Assembly (NCBI GenBank): GCA_031292455.1
Contig: JARLHC010000121.1
Location: forward strand, 1-57,255
Direction of reading: 5' to 3'
DNA length: 57,255 bases
Source of the DNA: Ignavibacteriaceae bacterium
GTDB taxonomy: Bacteria; Bacteroidota; Ignavibacteria; Ignavibacteriales; Ignavibacteriaceae
In this document: in pieces, positions 28,015 through 37,695 of the stretch
Layout of the letters: every line of letters starts with the position of its first letter
Numbering within the stretch: position 1 is the stretch's first letter
The notes under the pieces: model-generated
What the model was told of the DNA's origin: nothing
Database searches by the model: none
What the model saw: only the letters and a program-made list of their open reading frames with translations
Made by a program: the position numbers and the translations under genes

Positions 28015-28590
28015 TCACGGATTATCAATATTCGACCACCCATATCTGGAAAAGTGGCTTATTTGAGCACCAGTGATCGTGAGTAAACCTTGTCTGGTAT
28101 TAACATATACCTGGCCAGAAGTGACCGGTACAATATTGCTACCGTCCAAGTAAGCAAAGCACAACTGAGAATTCCGATATCCGGAAAGATTAATGCCCTT
28201 AAAAGTAAGATCTAAAGATAGATTCTTTAGAAAACTCGTAGGGCTTGGTGAAAAATCTATACTTGCATCGTCAGTATTGACAGTATAGGAAATCACCTTT
28301 GTTCCGGAAAAAGCACCTTTGGGAATCGATAAATAGGCAGTGACCAAAGCCCAATTGCCATTATTTCTAAAGGCCTGGCTTAAAGCGATCGAGCCGCCCT
28401 TGCTTCCGTCAATAGTCTTGGAAGCAGTATATGAATTCTCTACTGCGATACTCGCAGTGGTGCTAGTTTTTATCCATGTGCTTTTAGCCTGAGTTTGCTG
28501 CTGCGTAGGAGGACCCATAATGGTGTTCTCTTTTGCGCAACCCACCAGAATAAAAGCTGCCAGGATGGGCACTAGAAAATAGTACTTCAT
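28015..28590 (-). CDS. Small lipoprotein under sigma-54 control
   Basis: About 191 aa. A short signal ends in the lipobox ILVGC; the mature protein starts CAKENTIMGPP. The body (about 75-160) looks like a beta-sandwich with an SIPKGAFSGTK block of the kind seen in ZU5-like surface domains, but I do not claim homology. The ATG at 28590 has GAGAGG seven bases upstream; a TTG at 28605 is less likely. A near-perfect -24/-12 promoter lies about 80 bp upstream, and the sigma-54 activator gene ends only 207 bp upstream. It is the first gene of a run that includes the TPR protein and two sensor kinases. Confidence 0.72.
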   Translation of the reverse strand: MKYYFLVPILAAFILVGCAKENTIMGPPTQQQTQAKSTWIKTSTTASIAVENSYTASKTIDGSKGGSIALSQAFRNNGNWALVTAYLSIPKGAFSGTKVISYTVNTDDASIDFSPSPTSFLKNLSLDLTFKGINLSGYRNSQLCFAYLDGSNIVPVTSGQVYVNTRQGLLTITGAQISHFSRYGWSNIDNP

Positions 28591-28669
28591 CGTAACACCT
28601 CTCAATTAATTAAATAGAAAATAGAATTAATTCTCCCGCTGGGATAGCACACCCAGGGGCTACAATAGA

Positions 28670-28685
28670 TGCAATGTCCGTGCCA
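28670..28685 (-). promoter_or_regulatory. Perfect-consensus sigma-54 promoter
   Basis: On the minus strand TGGCACGGACATTGCA matches TGGCACG-N4-TTGCA at every fixed position, with GG and GC 10 bp apart. Transcription should start near 28659. The 5' end of the RNA would then carry a small stem-loop (CTGGG/CCCAG, 28639-28656). The downstream gene is the lipoprotein at 28590. The upstream neighbour is the sigma-54 activator gene. Confidence 0.85.
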
Positions 28686-28796
28686 TCACAATAAGATCAA
28701 AAAAACAGTCATATATTAATATATAATTACTAATTTAAGTAAATATTACTTAGAACGTTAAGTAAAAAGAGGGAATGTTGTAATATTATATTACAA

Positions 28797-30167
28797 TTAA
28801 TTAATTTTTAATTTTAATAGTATGTCTAATTTAGGTCTGGAAATCCCTAATATTTTAGCAGTTTTTGATTTATTTCCATGCATTTTTTTAAGAACTTCCA
28901 CAGCATAAAGTCTATTAACATTCTTTAAATCGACCTTTTCATATTCGAAATTTAATTTAACATACTGAGGGGGTAAATTATCGTCTATTTCTCTTTTAGG
29001 GAGGTGGTTATACAGATAGGAAAAATGATTTAACCCCAAGATATTTTCTTCACTTAAAAGTACAGCTCTTTCAATCGAGTTCCGAAATTGTCTGATATTT
29101 CCTGGCCAGGAATATTTAAGTAAAAAATCCTTAAGGTCAGGGGTTATTTTAGAGACATTTTTATTAAATATTTTATTGAAATGTGTTATAAAATGATCGG
29201 CAAGAATAAGAATGTCATCCCCACGATCTTTTAAAGAAGGTAATTCAATTGTAACGGTATTAAGGCGGTGAAACAAATCCCGCCGGAAGAGATTGTTTTC
29301 CATTTGTATTTTGAGATCTTTGCTGGTAGCCGAAATAATACGTGCTGAAATGGGAATATCTTTTAATCCGCCAAGTCTTCTAATAATTTTATTTTCAATT
29401 GTTCTAAGAAGTTTGGATTGAATAGTATTACTTAAATCCCCAATCTCATCAAGGAACAGGGTTCCATGATTGGCAAGTTCGAAGAGGCCTTGCTTCTTAT
29501 TTTTAGCATTAGTAAAGGCACCCGGTTCATAACCAAAAAGTTCGGATTCCAACAAAGTTTCAGGTATTGAGGTACAAATAATATCAACAAACGGTGATGC
29601 ATCACCGAAAGCATATCTATGAATTGCTTTTGCCAGAAGGCCTTTGCCGGTACCAGTTTCCCCCAGTATGAGAATATTTATATCTTTCTTATCAGCAATC
29701 TTTTTCGATAATTCTATAATTTTAAGAATTTCCGTGGAATTGCCCAATATAGAATCAAGGCTTGGGTTTTCTATTGATTCAGGCGAGGAAGTTTTCGAAG
29801 TCAAATAGGAATTATTCAGAATAATTTCCTGAAGGTATGCAATCATCTTAAAGTATTCATAAGGAAAGACAAAGAAATCAGAATACCCCCATTTAATAAT
29901 TGAGCTAGCTAATAAAGCATCCTTTTCATTAATTATAAAAATTATTTTATTCTTAATCTGCTCTTTTTTTTCCGCCAAATTTTTATAGATGATGGAATCA
30001 ATATTTCCTTCCTGGACAATAACTATTTCATCCTGGTTAACTGAAAAGGAATCGGGAAAATTATAATGAATCGTATAATTATCCAGATTAATCTGATCGA
30101 GAGCTGAAATAATGGAAGATGTGTCTTCAGAAGAGTACACAGATATATTAATTGTTGGAGTCTTCAT
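28797..30167 (-). CDS. Sigma-54-dependent activator with pseudo-receiver and GAFTNA motif
   Basis: A 456-aa bacterial enhancer-binding protein. Residues 1-115 resemble a receiver but lack the phospho-acceptor Asp (VIVQEGNID at that strand). The AAA+ core has Walker A GETGTGKG at about 173, LLESELFGYEPGAFTNA, and Walker B GTLFLDEIGDL. The sigma-54 contact loop reads GAFTNA instead of GAFTGA, an unusual change. The C-terminus is a Fis-type helix-turn-helix (NKSKTAKILGISRPKL). It overlaps the upstream Ser/Thr kinase by one base (TGATG), so the kinase or its TPR domain may regulate it. The best local target is the promoter at 28670-28685. Confidence 0.88.
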   Translation of the reverse strand: MKTPTINISVYSSEDTSSIISALDQINLDNYTIHYNFPDSFSVNQDEIVIVQEGNIDSIIYKNLAEKKEQIKNKIIFIINEKDALLASSIIKWGYSDFFVFPYEYFKMIAYLQEIILNNSYLTSKTSSPESIENPSLDSILGNSTEILKIIELSKKIADKKDINILILGETGTGKGLLAKAIHRYAFGDASPFVDIICTSIPETLLESELFGYEPGAFTNAKNKKQGLFELANHGTLFLDEIGDLSNTIQSKLLRTIENKIIRRLGGLKDIPISARIISATSKDLKIQMENNLFRRDLFHRLNTVTIELPSLKDRGDDILILADHFITHFNKIFNKNVSKITPDLKDFLLKYSWPGNIRQFRNSIERAVLLSEENILGLNHFSYLYNHLPKREIDDNLPPQYVKLNFEYEKVDLKNVNRLYAVEVLKKMHGNKSKTAKILGISRPKLDILLKLKIN

Positions 30168-33100
30168 CAGTAATTTTTCTGCATCATTAATAGTTTTTGG
30201 TAAACTTCTCTCCTTTCGGAGCTTTCGATTACATATGATTGGATTTTTTTATTATTAATATTATTAAAAATATAATTCAAAACAGATAGGGCAAAAGTAT
30301 TATATTCTTCTGATTTCGGATAATTTCCTCTTTCAAAATAAATATCAGCTAATTGATAAAGGACTTTCCAGGATAATTCAGTAATACTTGATTCATTAAT
30401 ATAATTTAAAGCTTTTAGAAGATAATCGACCGGATTTCCAAAAGCTTTGTTATTTATTGTAAGGACGGCAAAAAGGTAATTCCTTTCTGCATTATATAAT
30501 TTATTTTCGGAGCATATTTTAATAAATGATTTATCCTCCAGTTCCGACAGCACCTCTTCATAGTTCCCATTTTGAATCAGGAGTTTTATTAATTGGGAAG
30601 ATACAAAGAAATAATTTATTTTATCTTCCTGCTCCAAGTATTGACCTTTAATTACACGGAAAGTGTTTTCGGCTTCATAAAAATCTCCGTTAGAAATTGA
30701 ATAAAGCTGCGATAATAAATTACAATTTAATTTATGTTTTTCGACAATTTTCTCATCTTCCATCTTTTCCTTCAGCTCCTGGATTACAATATTCAAGTCC
30801 TGTAAATCGCAGATAGTAAAATATAATTTGCCGAGCAGAAAGAGGGATTCCATTTCCTCGTTAAGGTTCTTAATATTCTGAAAGATTTTTATAGATTTAT
30901 CGATAGCCTCTATTGATTTTTCATATTCACAGGTAAAGAGATAAATCTCGGCTAAATTGTACTGCACCAGCCCTTCGCCGCTGCTATTTCCCAGACTGAC
31001 AAAAATTGACAGAGCCCGGTTATAATTCTCAAATGCTTTTTCAAAATTAAGTTCATCAAAATAATAAATGCCATAGCTAAGGAGAAGTTTTGCCTCAAGT
31101 TCAAGATTACCGATTGATAAAGTTATTTCAAGAGATTTATTCCAATACTCCTCCGCCCTGCCATGATCCCCTTTTATATTATAAATGTTGCCAATATTCG
31201 TCTGCATTTGGGCAACTTTATAATTGAGTCCCTTCTCCTTATAGAAATTTTCCGCAAGTTCAAGATAATACAAGGCGTTTGTTAAATTATTCTCTGTGAA
31301 AATGGAGATATGCCCCAGAAGACTATAGCATTTACCTTTTTCAATTCCATCGGTCATATTATCGTTAATAATTTTAGTACATATTTTCACTGTCTCACTG
31401 AAATTACTTAGTTCATATTCCGCATTTGCCACTTCAACCAGAAGTTTAATCCGTTTTGCATTATCTTCTATTTTATTAATGAGATTAATCAGCAGGTTCT
31501 TACCCGCTTCAATTTTACCTATACCGATAAGACAGCTTCCCTTTAATAATAAGAGCTCGTCATTTACCCCGTCCCGTAATTTTTCTGTCAACAAGTCATC
31601 TATTAATTCTACAGCATTACCAAATTCGCTAAGATTATATAATACGGACACAAGATCCTGTTTAATTTCAGATTTGATTTCATTCCCAAACGGAAAGCCG
31701 AGATATTTTTGAAGTAGCTTCTTTTTATAACTGTAGGCAGATATCTTTTCGGCTGCAGTCAGTTCTTCTTTAATTACATTATAGCTTTCGTTAAATTCTG
31801 CTGATAATTCAAACTGCCTTGCAAGTTCCACGGCATTAAAGCCACTAATAGAAGACTGAATTTTATGTGCAGTTTTATAATGCAGATTCTTTTTATCAAT
31901 AATATGAGTATAAATATAATTTTTTAACCCGGCTGAAGTAAAATTAAGTGTATTGCTAAGATGAGGAGGTAAAATAATATTTTTCTGAAGCAGCCCTGAT
32001 ACAATTATTTCCATATCCTGGGGAGAAATATCCAACAGAACAGCGGCTGCTGCCTGATCTATTGAGATATCAAATAATGAAATCAGCTGTGCGGCAGACG
32101 TTTCCGCCAGAGAAATAGAAGAAATCCTGAGTCCATAAATTTCCTCATGTGAACTTTGAAGTAATTTTTTAGAGTTTTTACCGGAAGCAACCTTTATTCC
32201 ACCGGAATCATATTCTAAAATTCCCAGGAGCAAGATATCTTTAATGAATCCTTTAATGTTTCCCGGGAGTAAATCTGCAAATTGCAGTATAACTTTTCTT
32301 AATTCCTCTTTAGGGAACTCCTTAAAATAACTTTTCTCAAGATATTCATTCAATTCAGGTTCAGAAAAGGATGTCAGGTTAAATTCACGAAGTTCATAGA
32401 TACCCGGGGAAAGGGAGGGAATAAAAGAATCTTCAGCAAGAATAAATTTTCTTTTATTAACCTGCAATATGGGTATAATATTTTTAATAACCGCGTGTGT
32501 TAGTTCATCTATTTCATTAAAATTGTCGAACAGAAGAAAGAAATTACAGGTCTGAGATATTTTAGAAAATACTGCATTAATTTGATCTATAATATCTTCA
32601 GGCGGGTTTATGATTAGCTGCTTTATTTTAGACTTCAGCTCAAAAGGGATAGAGTTAAATATAATTTGATTATAAAGGATTCGAAGGAGTAACTCTTTGA
32701 TAAAATCGAGTCCGGATTTAGCTTTTGTATAGGTAAGTAAAACAGCTTCATCAAATTCAGCATGGATCCTATCAAGCAAAAATGATTTACCTGATCCCTC
32801 CGGGCCCTTGATTGCAAATATTTCACTGCTTGTTTTATCTTCCAGATAACTTACAAGTGCGGTATATATATCCTCTCTATCAACAAATATCTTAGCAGGT
32901 GACCAAGATTTTGATATGTTTTTTAAGAGAGATACATCAATTTCACCGATTATCTGAGCTGAATTCAGGTACCGATCTTCCGGATTTTTCGAAAGAAGTT
33001 TTTTAACAATACTTATAAGTTGGGGAGAATATCCTGAATCCGGGAATTCAAATATTTTTTCAAGATGGGCTTTATATATTTCAATTTCATTATTCCGGTC

Positions 33101-33724
33101 AAAAGGAAAGCTATTATAAATAAGTCTATAGATAAGAATTCCGAACGAATATAGATCCACCCGATAATCATGTGTTTCTTTTCTCAGCAATTCCGGAGCA
33201 ATATATTCAGCTGTACCGAAAATGTAATTCTCCTTCATTTCCGAAACGTACCTGGCAAGTCCAAAATCAATTAATTTGATATGGGGGATGCCATTAGAGT
33301 AGGATATTAAAATATTTTCCGGTTTAAGATCATAGTAAATAAAATTAGACTGATGGAGATAGAAGAGGACAGAAGAAATCTGAATAATTATTTCTAAAAG
33401 ATCTTTTTCAGAATACTTATTTACAGACAGCAGGTCCTTACCGGAAAAATATTCCAAGGTGAAAAATTTTGATCCAATAGAGATATTAGCATCATTACTT
33501 TCAAGGACAGTTCCTTCTTCTATAGCATTAATAATAGAAGGGTGTTCAAGATTTTTCAAGTGAAGAAATTCGTTTCTAAAGGATGCAAGTTCAGCTAAAT
33601 CCTGAGAATTAGAGAATATTTTTAGCGCAATCTTTTTATTAAAACTTTCCTTATCATAGCAAAGAAAAACGCTGCTTCTCCCCTCCCCAATTTTCTCAAT
33701 TATTTCATATCTATTATTTATCAT
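30167..33724 (-). CDS. Ser/Thr protein kinase - P-loop ATPase - TPR regulator
   Basis: An 1185-aa cytosolic protein. Residues 1-265 are a Hanks-type kinase: GEGRSSVF glycine loop, Lys in IALKIF, catalytic loop YYDLKPEN, DFG in IDFGLAR, and APELLRKE. The HRD motif is YYD, so the catalytic Asp is kept but the regulatory Arg is lost. A P-loop NTPase follows (GPEGSGKS near 308, LLFDNFNEID). From about 600 to the end are TPR repeats. The layout matches PknK-like integrators. It overlaps the ABC permease gene by 4 bp and the sigma-54 activator by 1 bp, physically coupling peptide uptake to gene control. Confidence 0.88.
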   Translation of the reverse strand: MINNRYEIIEKIGEGRSSVFLCYDKESFNKKIALKIFSNSQDLAELASFRNEFLHLKNLEHPSIINAIEEGTVLESNDANISIGSKFFTLEYFSGKDLLSVNKYSEKDLLEIIIQISSVLFYLHQSNFIYYDLKPENILISYSNGIPHIKLIDFGLARYVSEMKENYIFGTAEYIAPELLRKETHDYRVDLYSFGILIYRLIYNSFPFDRNNEIEIYKAHLEKIFEFPDSGYSPQLISIVKKLLSKNPEDRYLNSAQIIGEIDVSLLKNISKSWSPAKIFVDREDIYTALVSYLEDKTSSEIFAIKGPEGSGKSFLLDRIHAEFDEAVLLTYTKAKSGLDFIKELLLRILYNQIIFNSIPFELKSKIKQLIINPPEDIIDQINAVFSKISQTCNFFLLFDNFNEIDELTHAVIKNIIPILQVNKRKFILAEDSFIPSLSPGIYELREFNLTSFSEPELNEYLEKSYFKEFPKEELRKVILQFADLLPGNIKGFIKDILLLGILEYDSGGIKVASGKNSKKLLQSSHEEIYGLRISSISLAETSAAQLISLFDISIDQAAAAVLLDISPQDMEIIVSGLLQKNIILPPHLSNTLNFTSAGLKNYIYTHIIDKKNLHYKTAHKIQSSISGFNAVELARQFELSAEFNESYNVIKEELTAAEKISAYSYKKKLLQKYLGFPFGNEIKSEIKQDLVSVLYNLSEFGNAVELIDDLLTEKLRDGVNDELLLLKGSCLIGIGKIEAGKNLLINLINKIEDNAKRIKLLVEVANAEYELSNFSETVKICTKIINDNMTDGIEKGKCYSLLGHISIFTENNLTNALYYLELAENFYKEKGLNYKVAQMQTNIGNIYNIKGDHGRAEEYWNKSLEITLSIGNLELEAKLLLSYGIYYFDELNFEKAFENYNRALSIFVSLGNSSGEGLVQYNLAEIYLFTCEYEKSIEAIDKSIKIFQNIKNLNEEMESLFLLGKLYFTICDLQDLNIVIQELKEKMEDEKIVEKHKLNCNLLSQLYSISNGDFYEAENTFRVIKGQYLEQEDKINYFFVSSQLIKLLIQNGNYEEVLSELEDKSFIKICSENKLYNAERNYLFAVLTINNKAFGNPVDYLLKALNYINESSITELSWKVLYQLADIYFERGNYPKSEEYNTFALSVLNYIFNNINNKKIQSYVIESSERREVYQKLLMMQKNY

Positions 33725-34992
33725 TTCTTCAGTCGAGGATTAAACATTACTTTAACAATGTTCCCGAGGCTATTAGTCATAAACAAAGTAAAGAAAAGTG
33801 CAAGCCCAGGAAAGAGAATCATCCACCATGCGGTAGTGATATAACTCTGGCCAGACTGAATCATACTTCCCCAGGAGGGATAGATGCTGCCGGTACCGAG
33901 GCCCAGATAGCTTAATGCAGATTCAGCAAGAATAACATTACCAAACTGAAAGATAAGGTTGACAATTACAGAAGCTGAAATAACTGGCAGCATTTCTGAA
34001 AATATAAGATTAAAATTAGTGACTCCGAGAAGTTTAGCAGTTAAGAAATAATCTTTTCCTTTTAAGGCAATTATCTCACTACGTACGATTTTAAACAAGC
34101 TCATCCATCCTGAAAATCCAAGCACAATGATAATAGAAAAAATAGAATTCCCGAAGAGGGCTATAATTAAAATAATAAGGAAAATAACCGGGAAAGAGAG
34201 AAACATTTCAGAAATGTGGCTAAGGAAAGAATCGATAATACCACCGGAGTAACCGGCAAAAAATCCAAGCAGTGAGCCTAAAATGAAAGTTAATAAAATA
34301 GATAAAATGCCTACGCTAACAGAAATACGGGCCCCATATACAAGACGCGCGAAGATATCCCTTCCAAATTCGTCAGTACCAAGGAGGAAAAACTTTTTAG
34401 TGATGACATAATCCTTTTCCAGATTGAACGGTACAGATGAAGAAAGCAGATAGGGGCGGCCTTTCTGATAATATGTGATAACAGAATCTTTTTTAATACT
34501 ATCAGCAAAAACGAGGCGATCATTATAAGAATTTTTAACCACTTTTTCTTTTAATATAAAATAAGAAGCTGTCTTCTCAAGATTCTTTAAAGAGTAAACT
34601 GCATTTACAGAAGAAAGAGGAGGAAGAAGCTTAGTTACGCTTATATTCTTTTGAAATTCGGGATTAGTATTTGTAATTAATGGCGCAAATACGAAAGAGA
34701 TAAAAAGGATCATTGCACTAAAAGATGCAAATGATACGCTGGAATCAAGAAAGGAAAAACTTTTCCGTTTAAACAAAATAACAGCCGGAAGGATAATAAT
34801 TAAAACGGAAGAGAGGAAATAATCAAACAGTCCAAAGTCGATTTGTCCTAGTGCAACAGAATAATTTGAAAAAATCAATTTAGTAAAGAGGAACAATAGG
34901 TGAAAAGAATTAAATACAATTCCGAATCTAATAATAAGTATCAGCAGGAGAAGAGAATAAAGGAGCCAACGATTTGTAATACGAATATTCAA
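33721..34992 (-). CDS. Peptide/nickel ABC permease, DppC/OppC type
   Basis: A 423-aa permease. Three N-terminal hydrophobic segments precede a long extracytoplasmic stretch (about 105-210). The DppC-type core follows: GTDEFGRDIFARLVYGARISL-like block, FLGSLLGFFAGYSGG, and the EAA loop EMLPVISASVIV. ILAESALSYLGLG is a family signature. At 423 aa it is about 120 residues longer than ordinary DppC, mainly through the N-terminal insertion, as in YejE-type permeases. It overlaps the DppB-like gene and the kinase gene by 4 bp each. It should form the membrane channel with DppB and use the ATPases at 10.1-11.6 kb. Confidence 0.9.
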   Translation of the reverse strand: MNIRITNRWLLYSLLLLILIIRFGIVFNSFHLLFLFTKLIFSNYSVALGQIDFGLFDYFLSSVLIIILPAVILFKRKSFSFLDSSVSFASFSAMILFISFVFAPLITNTNPEFQKNISVTKLLPPLSSVNAVYSLKNLEKTASYFILKEKVVKNSYNDRLVFADSIKKDSVITYYQKGRPYLLSSSVPFNLEKDYVITKKFFLLGTDEFGRDIFARLVYGARISVSVGILSILLTFILGSLLGFFAGYSGGIIDSFLSHISEMFLSFPVIFLIILIIALFGNSIFSIIIVLGFSGWMSLFKIVRSEIIALKGKDYFLTAKLLGVTNFNLIFSEMLPVISASVIVNLIFQFGNVILAESALSYLGLGTGSIYPSWGSMIQSGQSYITTAWWMILFPGLALFFTLFMTNSLGNIVKVMFNPRLKK

Positions 34993-35978
34993 TTCAGCAT
35001 TCCCCGGATTAATCTTTTATCAATTTTAGCTTTGAGCAGATCGGCGATAAGATTACAAATAATAATCAGCAAACCTGACATAAAAGTACATCCAACCACA
35101 AGAGGATAATCGCGGGAAAGGATAGCATTAACAGTTAGTCTGCCCATACCCGGAAGTCCGAAAATAACCTCCGTAATAAGCGCTCCGCTGAAGAGCACGC
35201 CCAATTCCACACCAGCGACAGAAATTAAAGGGCTTATAGCGTTTGGGATTACATGTTTCTTTGTAATTTCTTTTGGTGAAAGACCGAAAGCGGATAAGTT
35301 CAGGATGAACATTTTATTAAATATCTCATCAAGATTATCCCTTAAATATTTATAGAAGACAGCGATTCCTCCAAGTGATAAAGTAATAACGGGGAGAATC
35401 ATATGGAGCAGATAGTCTGCATACCTTTCACCAGCCGATAATGAATCAACATCATAGGATGAGAGTCCAGAAGCAGGTAGAAGATGCAGCTTTTCAGAGA
35501 AAATAAATATCAGGAAAACGCCGATAACAAATGAAGGGAGGGCATAAAAGACAAGGCTTGTCTTAGAGAGAAGTCTGTCGACAAATCCGTTCATTTTTTT
35601 TATAGACCAAATCGCGAGGAAATAACTTACACTCAGTTGGATAATAAAACTGATAAGAGAAAATATAATAGTAAAAGGAAGATGATTACTTATCACTTCA
35701 GTAACGGGTTTCCTGAAATCATATGAAACACCGAAATTACCTGAAAATATATTTGAGATGAACTGGACGAACTGTTCAGGAATTGGTCTGTTCAGGCCAA
35801 AAGAATCTTTTACTTTCTGAGCCAGTACGGGGTTTAATTCCGGAGATACAAATTTAAGGGAGGGATCGCCGGGAGAAATCCTTAGCAGAATAAAGACAAA
35901 GCAGACCATTAAAAAAAGCACTATTAATGATGAGAGAAGTCTTTTCATTATTAGCAGTGTTATACTTTTTTGCTGCAT
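34989..35978 (-). CDS. Peptide/nickel ABC permease, DppB/OppB type
   Basis: A 329-aa permease with six predicted membrane helices. FILLRISPGDPSL near the start, YDFRKPVTEVI, the EAA-loop region NAISPLISVAGVELG and LITEVIFGLPGMGRL are standard for DppB. Only 4 bp separate it from the solute-binding protein gene, and its stop overlaps the DppC start. It should import short peptides or related solutes from the periplasm. Everything in the module is present here except the ATPases. Confidence 0.92.
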   Translation of the reverse strand: MQQKSITLLIMKRLLSSLIVLFLMVCFVFILLRISPGDPSLKFVSPELNPVLAQKVKDSFGLNRPIPEQFVQFISNIFSGNFGVSYDFRKPVTEVISNHLPFTIIFSLISFIIQLSVSYFLAIWSIKKMNGFVDRLLSKTSLVFYALPSFVIGVFLIFIFSEKLHLLPASGLSSYDVDSLSAGERYADYLLHMILPVITLSLGGIAVFYKYLRDNLDEIFNKMFILNLSAFGLSPKEITKKHVIPNAISPLISVAGVELGVLFSGALITEVIFGLPGMGRLTVNAILSRDYPLVVGCTFMSGLLIIICNLIADLLKAKIDKRLIRGMLN

Positions 35979-35982
35979 AATA

Positions 35983-37641
35983 TTAATTCTTTACCGACCA
36001 GTTCCAGCAATGGTGTACTGATCCAAGGGGAGTAATTCTGAAATTTTCGATTCTATCGCTATGTGCTACAATATTATCTATCCAGTAAAGGAATGTTACC
36101 GGATTATCCTGATAAATAATATCCTGGAATTGCCTATATAAAATATTTTTATCGTTACCTGCTTTTGATTTATCTATTTTATCCAGCAACTTATCAACAT
36201 CGGGGTTTTTATAACCGGCAAGATTAAAAGGGGCCTGGATGAGATCAGAAAACCAATATGGTTTAAGATCGATGGGTATGGGAACGGTCCATCCTGCAAG
36301 CCAAGCATTGAGTTTATGCGTAAATATTTTTTCCATCAAGACCCCAGGTTCCATAGGTTCGGCCTGCACATTAATACCAATAGCTTTAAGGTTATTTTTG
36401 ATGATTGTGGCTGCGAATTCCCTTCGGGGATTTCCGCCAGCGTAATTTAATATAAAGGAGAACTGTGCTCCATTCTTTTCGATGATGCCGTCTTTATTGA
36501 GATCTTTCCACCCGTCTTCAGCTAATAATTCTTTTGCTTTTTCCGGGTTATAGGGAATAGGTTTGAGGTTATAATTATATGAATCTTTAAAGATAGGGGC
36601 AACCGGTCCAACAGCCAGGGCGCCATTATTGCCAAGATACTCATCAAGAATTTCTTCCCTATTAATTGCATAGGTAAGTGCAATACGAACTTTGGCACTG
36701 CTAAATAATTTATTGGGCGAATCTTTTTTATTATTGAAAGCAGCGGGATCTAAATTATTCCATCCGGCATAATCATATTCCCTCCCTTTAACAGCTGAAA
36801 TCTTAATTTTATTAATAGCTGTAAGTTCCCTTAGCTGATCATTCCTTACATTTTCCATTAAATCAATTTCACCATTCTTAAGCTGAGTAATACGAGAATT
36901 ATAATCAGGGATAACTTTGAATATCAGTTCCTTAACGGTAGCCGGCTTATGAAGAAAGGATTTTTCATCTGCTCTTAAAATGATAGATTGGGTGGGATTC
37001 CATTTATAGAGATAGAAAGGTCCGCAAGTAACCGAATCGTTTCCTTTTTCGAGCTGAGCGAATTGTTTCCTATTGAATTTTGAGAATACATGCCTGGGAA
37101 GAATAGGAATATCGATATCGAAGAGTCCAGGATTACTATGAGGTCTAAAATTAATTACCAGTGAATAAGGATTATTGATTACAAAAGATTTCTTAAGATC
37201 GATATGCTGATCTTTATCAAGATAAAATTTATTAAATGTTCCGAAGAAACGGCTTTGGATATCCGGATCGGAATAGAGATCGAAGGAGAAAACGACATCC
37301 TCAGAAGTAAGCTTATAACCATCCCGCCAATTTATATCATTCCTCAGGTTTACAGTAACCGATGTGGAATCATTATTCCATTTCCATTCTTTAGCTGCCA
37401 TCGGATAAGAGCGAACATCGTCGGCAGAATCATTCCATTCATGCTGAACGAGGCTAAGGTAGAGGAGTTCGGAAATATTAACCTCCTGGAAAGAGAAGGC
37501 AAAAAGAGGGTTAAGAGATTGAGCGTCTGCCACAATGGCCACAACGATCCTATCGTTCTTTTCATGCTGATTTCTATTACATGAAGGGAGAACTAACACG
37601 AAAATTAAGATAACGAAAAAGAGAGTGTATTTTTGATTCAT
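35983..37641 (-). CDS. Family 5 peptide-binding lipoprotein
   Basis: About 552 aa with lipobox VLPSC, so it is a lipid-anchored solute-binding protein of SBP family 5. RIVVAIVADAQSLNPLFAFS, SVTVNLRNDINWRDGYKLTSEDVVFSF and RIALTYAINREEI are canonical. Ligand is probably a peptide, but DppA-like proteins also bind haem, nickel or sugars. The ATG at 37641 is chosen over a TTG three codons upstream. It heads the row SBP, DppB, DppC, Ser/Thr kinase, sigma-54 activator, where the gaps are 4 bp or overlaps. The SBP is 45 bp from the next upstream gene. Confidence 0.92.
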   Translation of the reverse strand: MNQKYTLFFVILIFVLVLPSCNRNQHEKNDRIVVAIVADAQSLNPLFAFSFQEVNISELLYLSLVQHEWNDSADDVRSYPMAAKEWKWNNDSTSVTVNLRNDINWRDGYKLTSEDVVFSFDLYSDPDIQSRFFGTFNKFYLDKDQHIDLKKSFVINNPYSLVINFRPHSNPGLFDIDIPILPRHVFSKFNRKQFAQLEKGNDSVTCGPFYLYKWNPTQSIILRADEKSFLHKPATVKELIFKVIPDYNSRITQLKNGEIDLMENVRNDQLRELTAINKIKISAVKGREYDYAGWNNLDPAAFNNKKDSPNKLFSSAKVRIALTYAINREEILDEYLGNNGALAVGPVAPIFKDSYNYNLKPIPYNPEKAKELLAEDGWKDLNKDGIIEKNGAQFSFILNYAGGNPRREFAATIIKNNLKAIGINVQAEPMEPGVLMEKIFTHKLNAWLAGWTVPIPIDLKPYWFSDLIQAPFNLAGYKNPDVDKLLDKIDKSKAGNDKNILYRQFQDIIYQDNPVTFLYWIDNIVAHSDRIENFRITPLGSVHHCWNWSVKN

Positions 37642-37695
37642 TGCTAGCAATTTATCATTTAGTTAAATAAATTGAAACAGCAGCAACGTACATAT

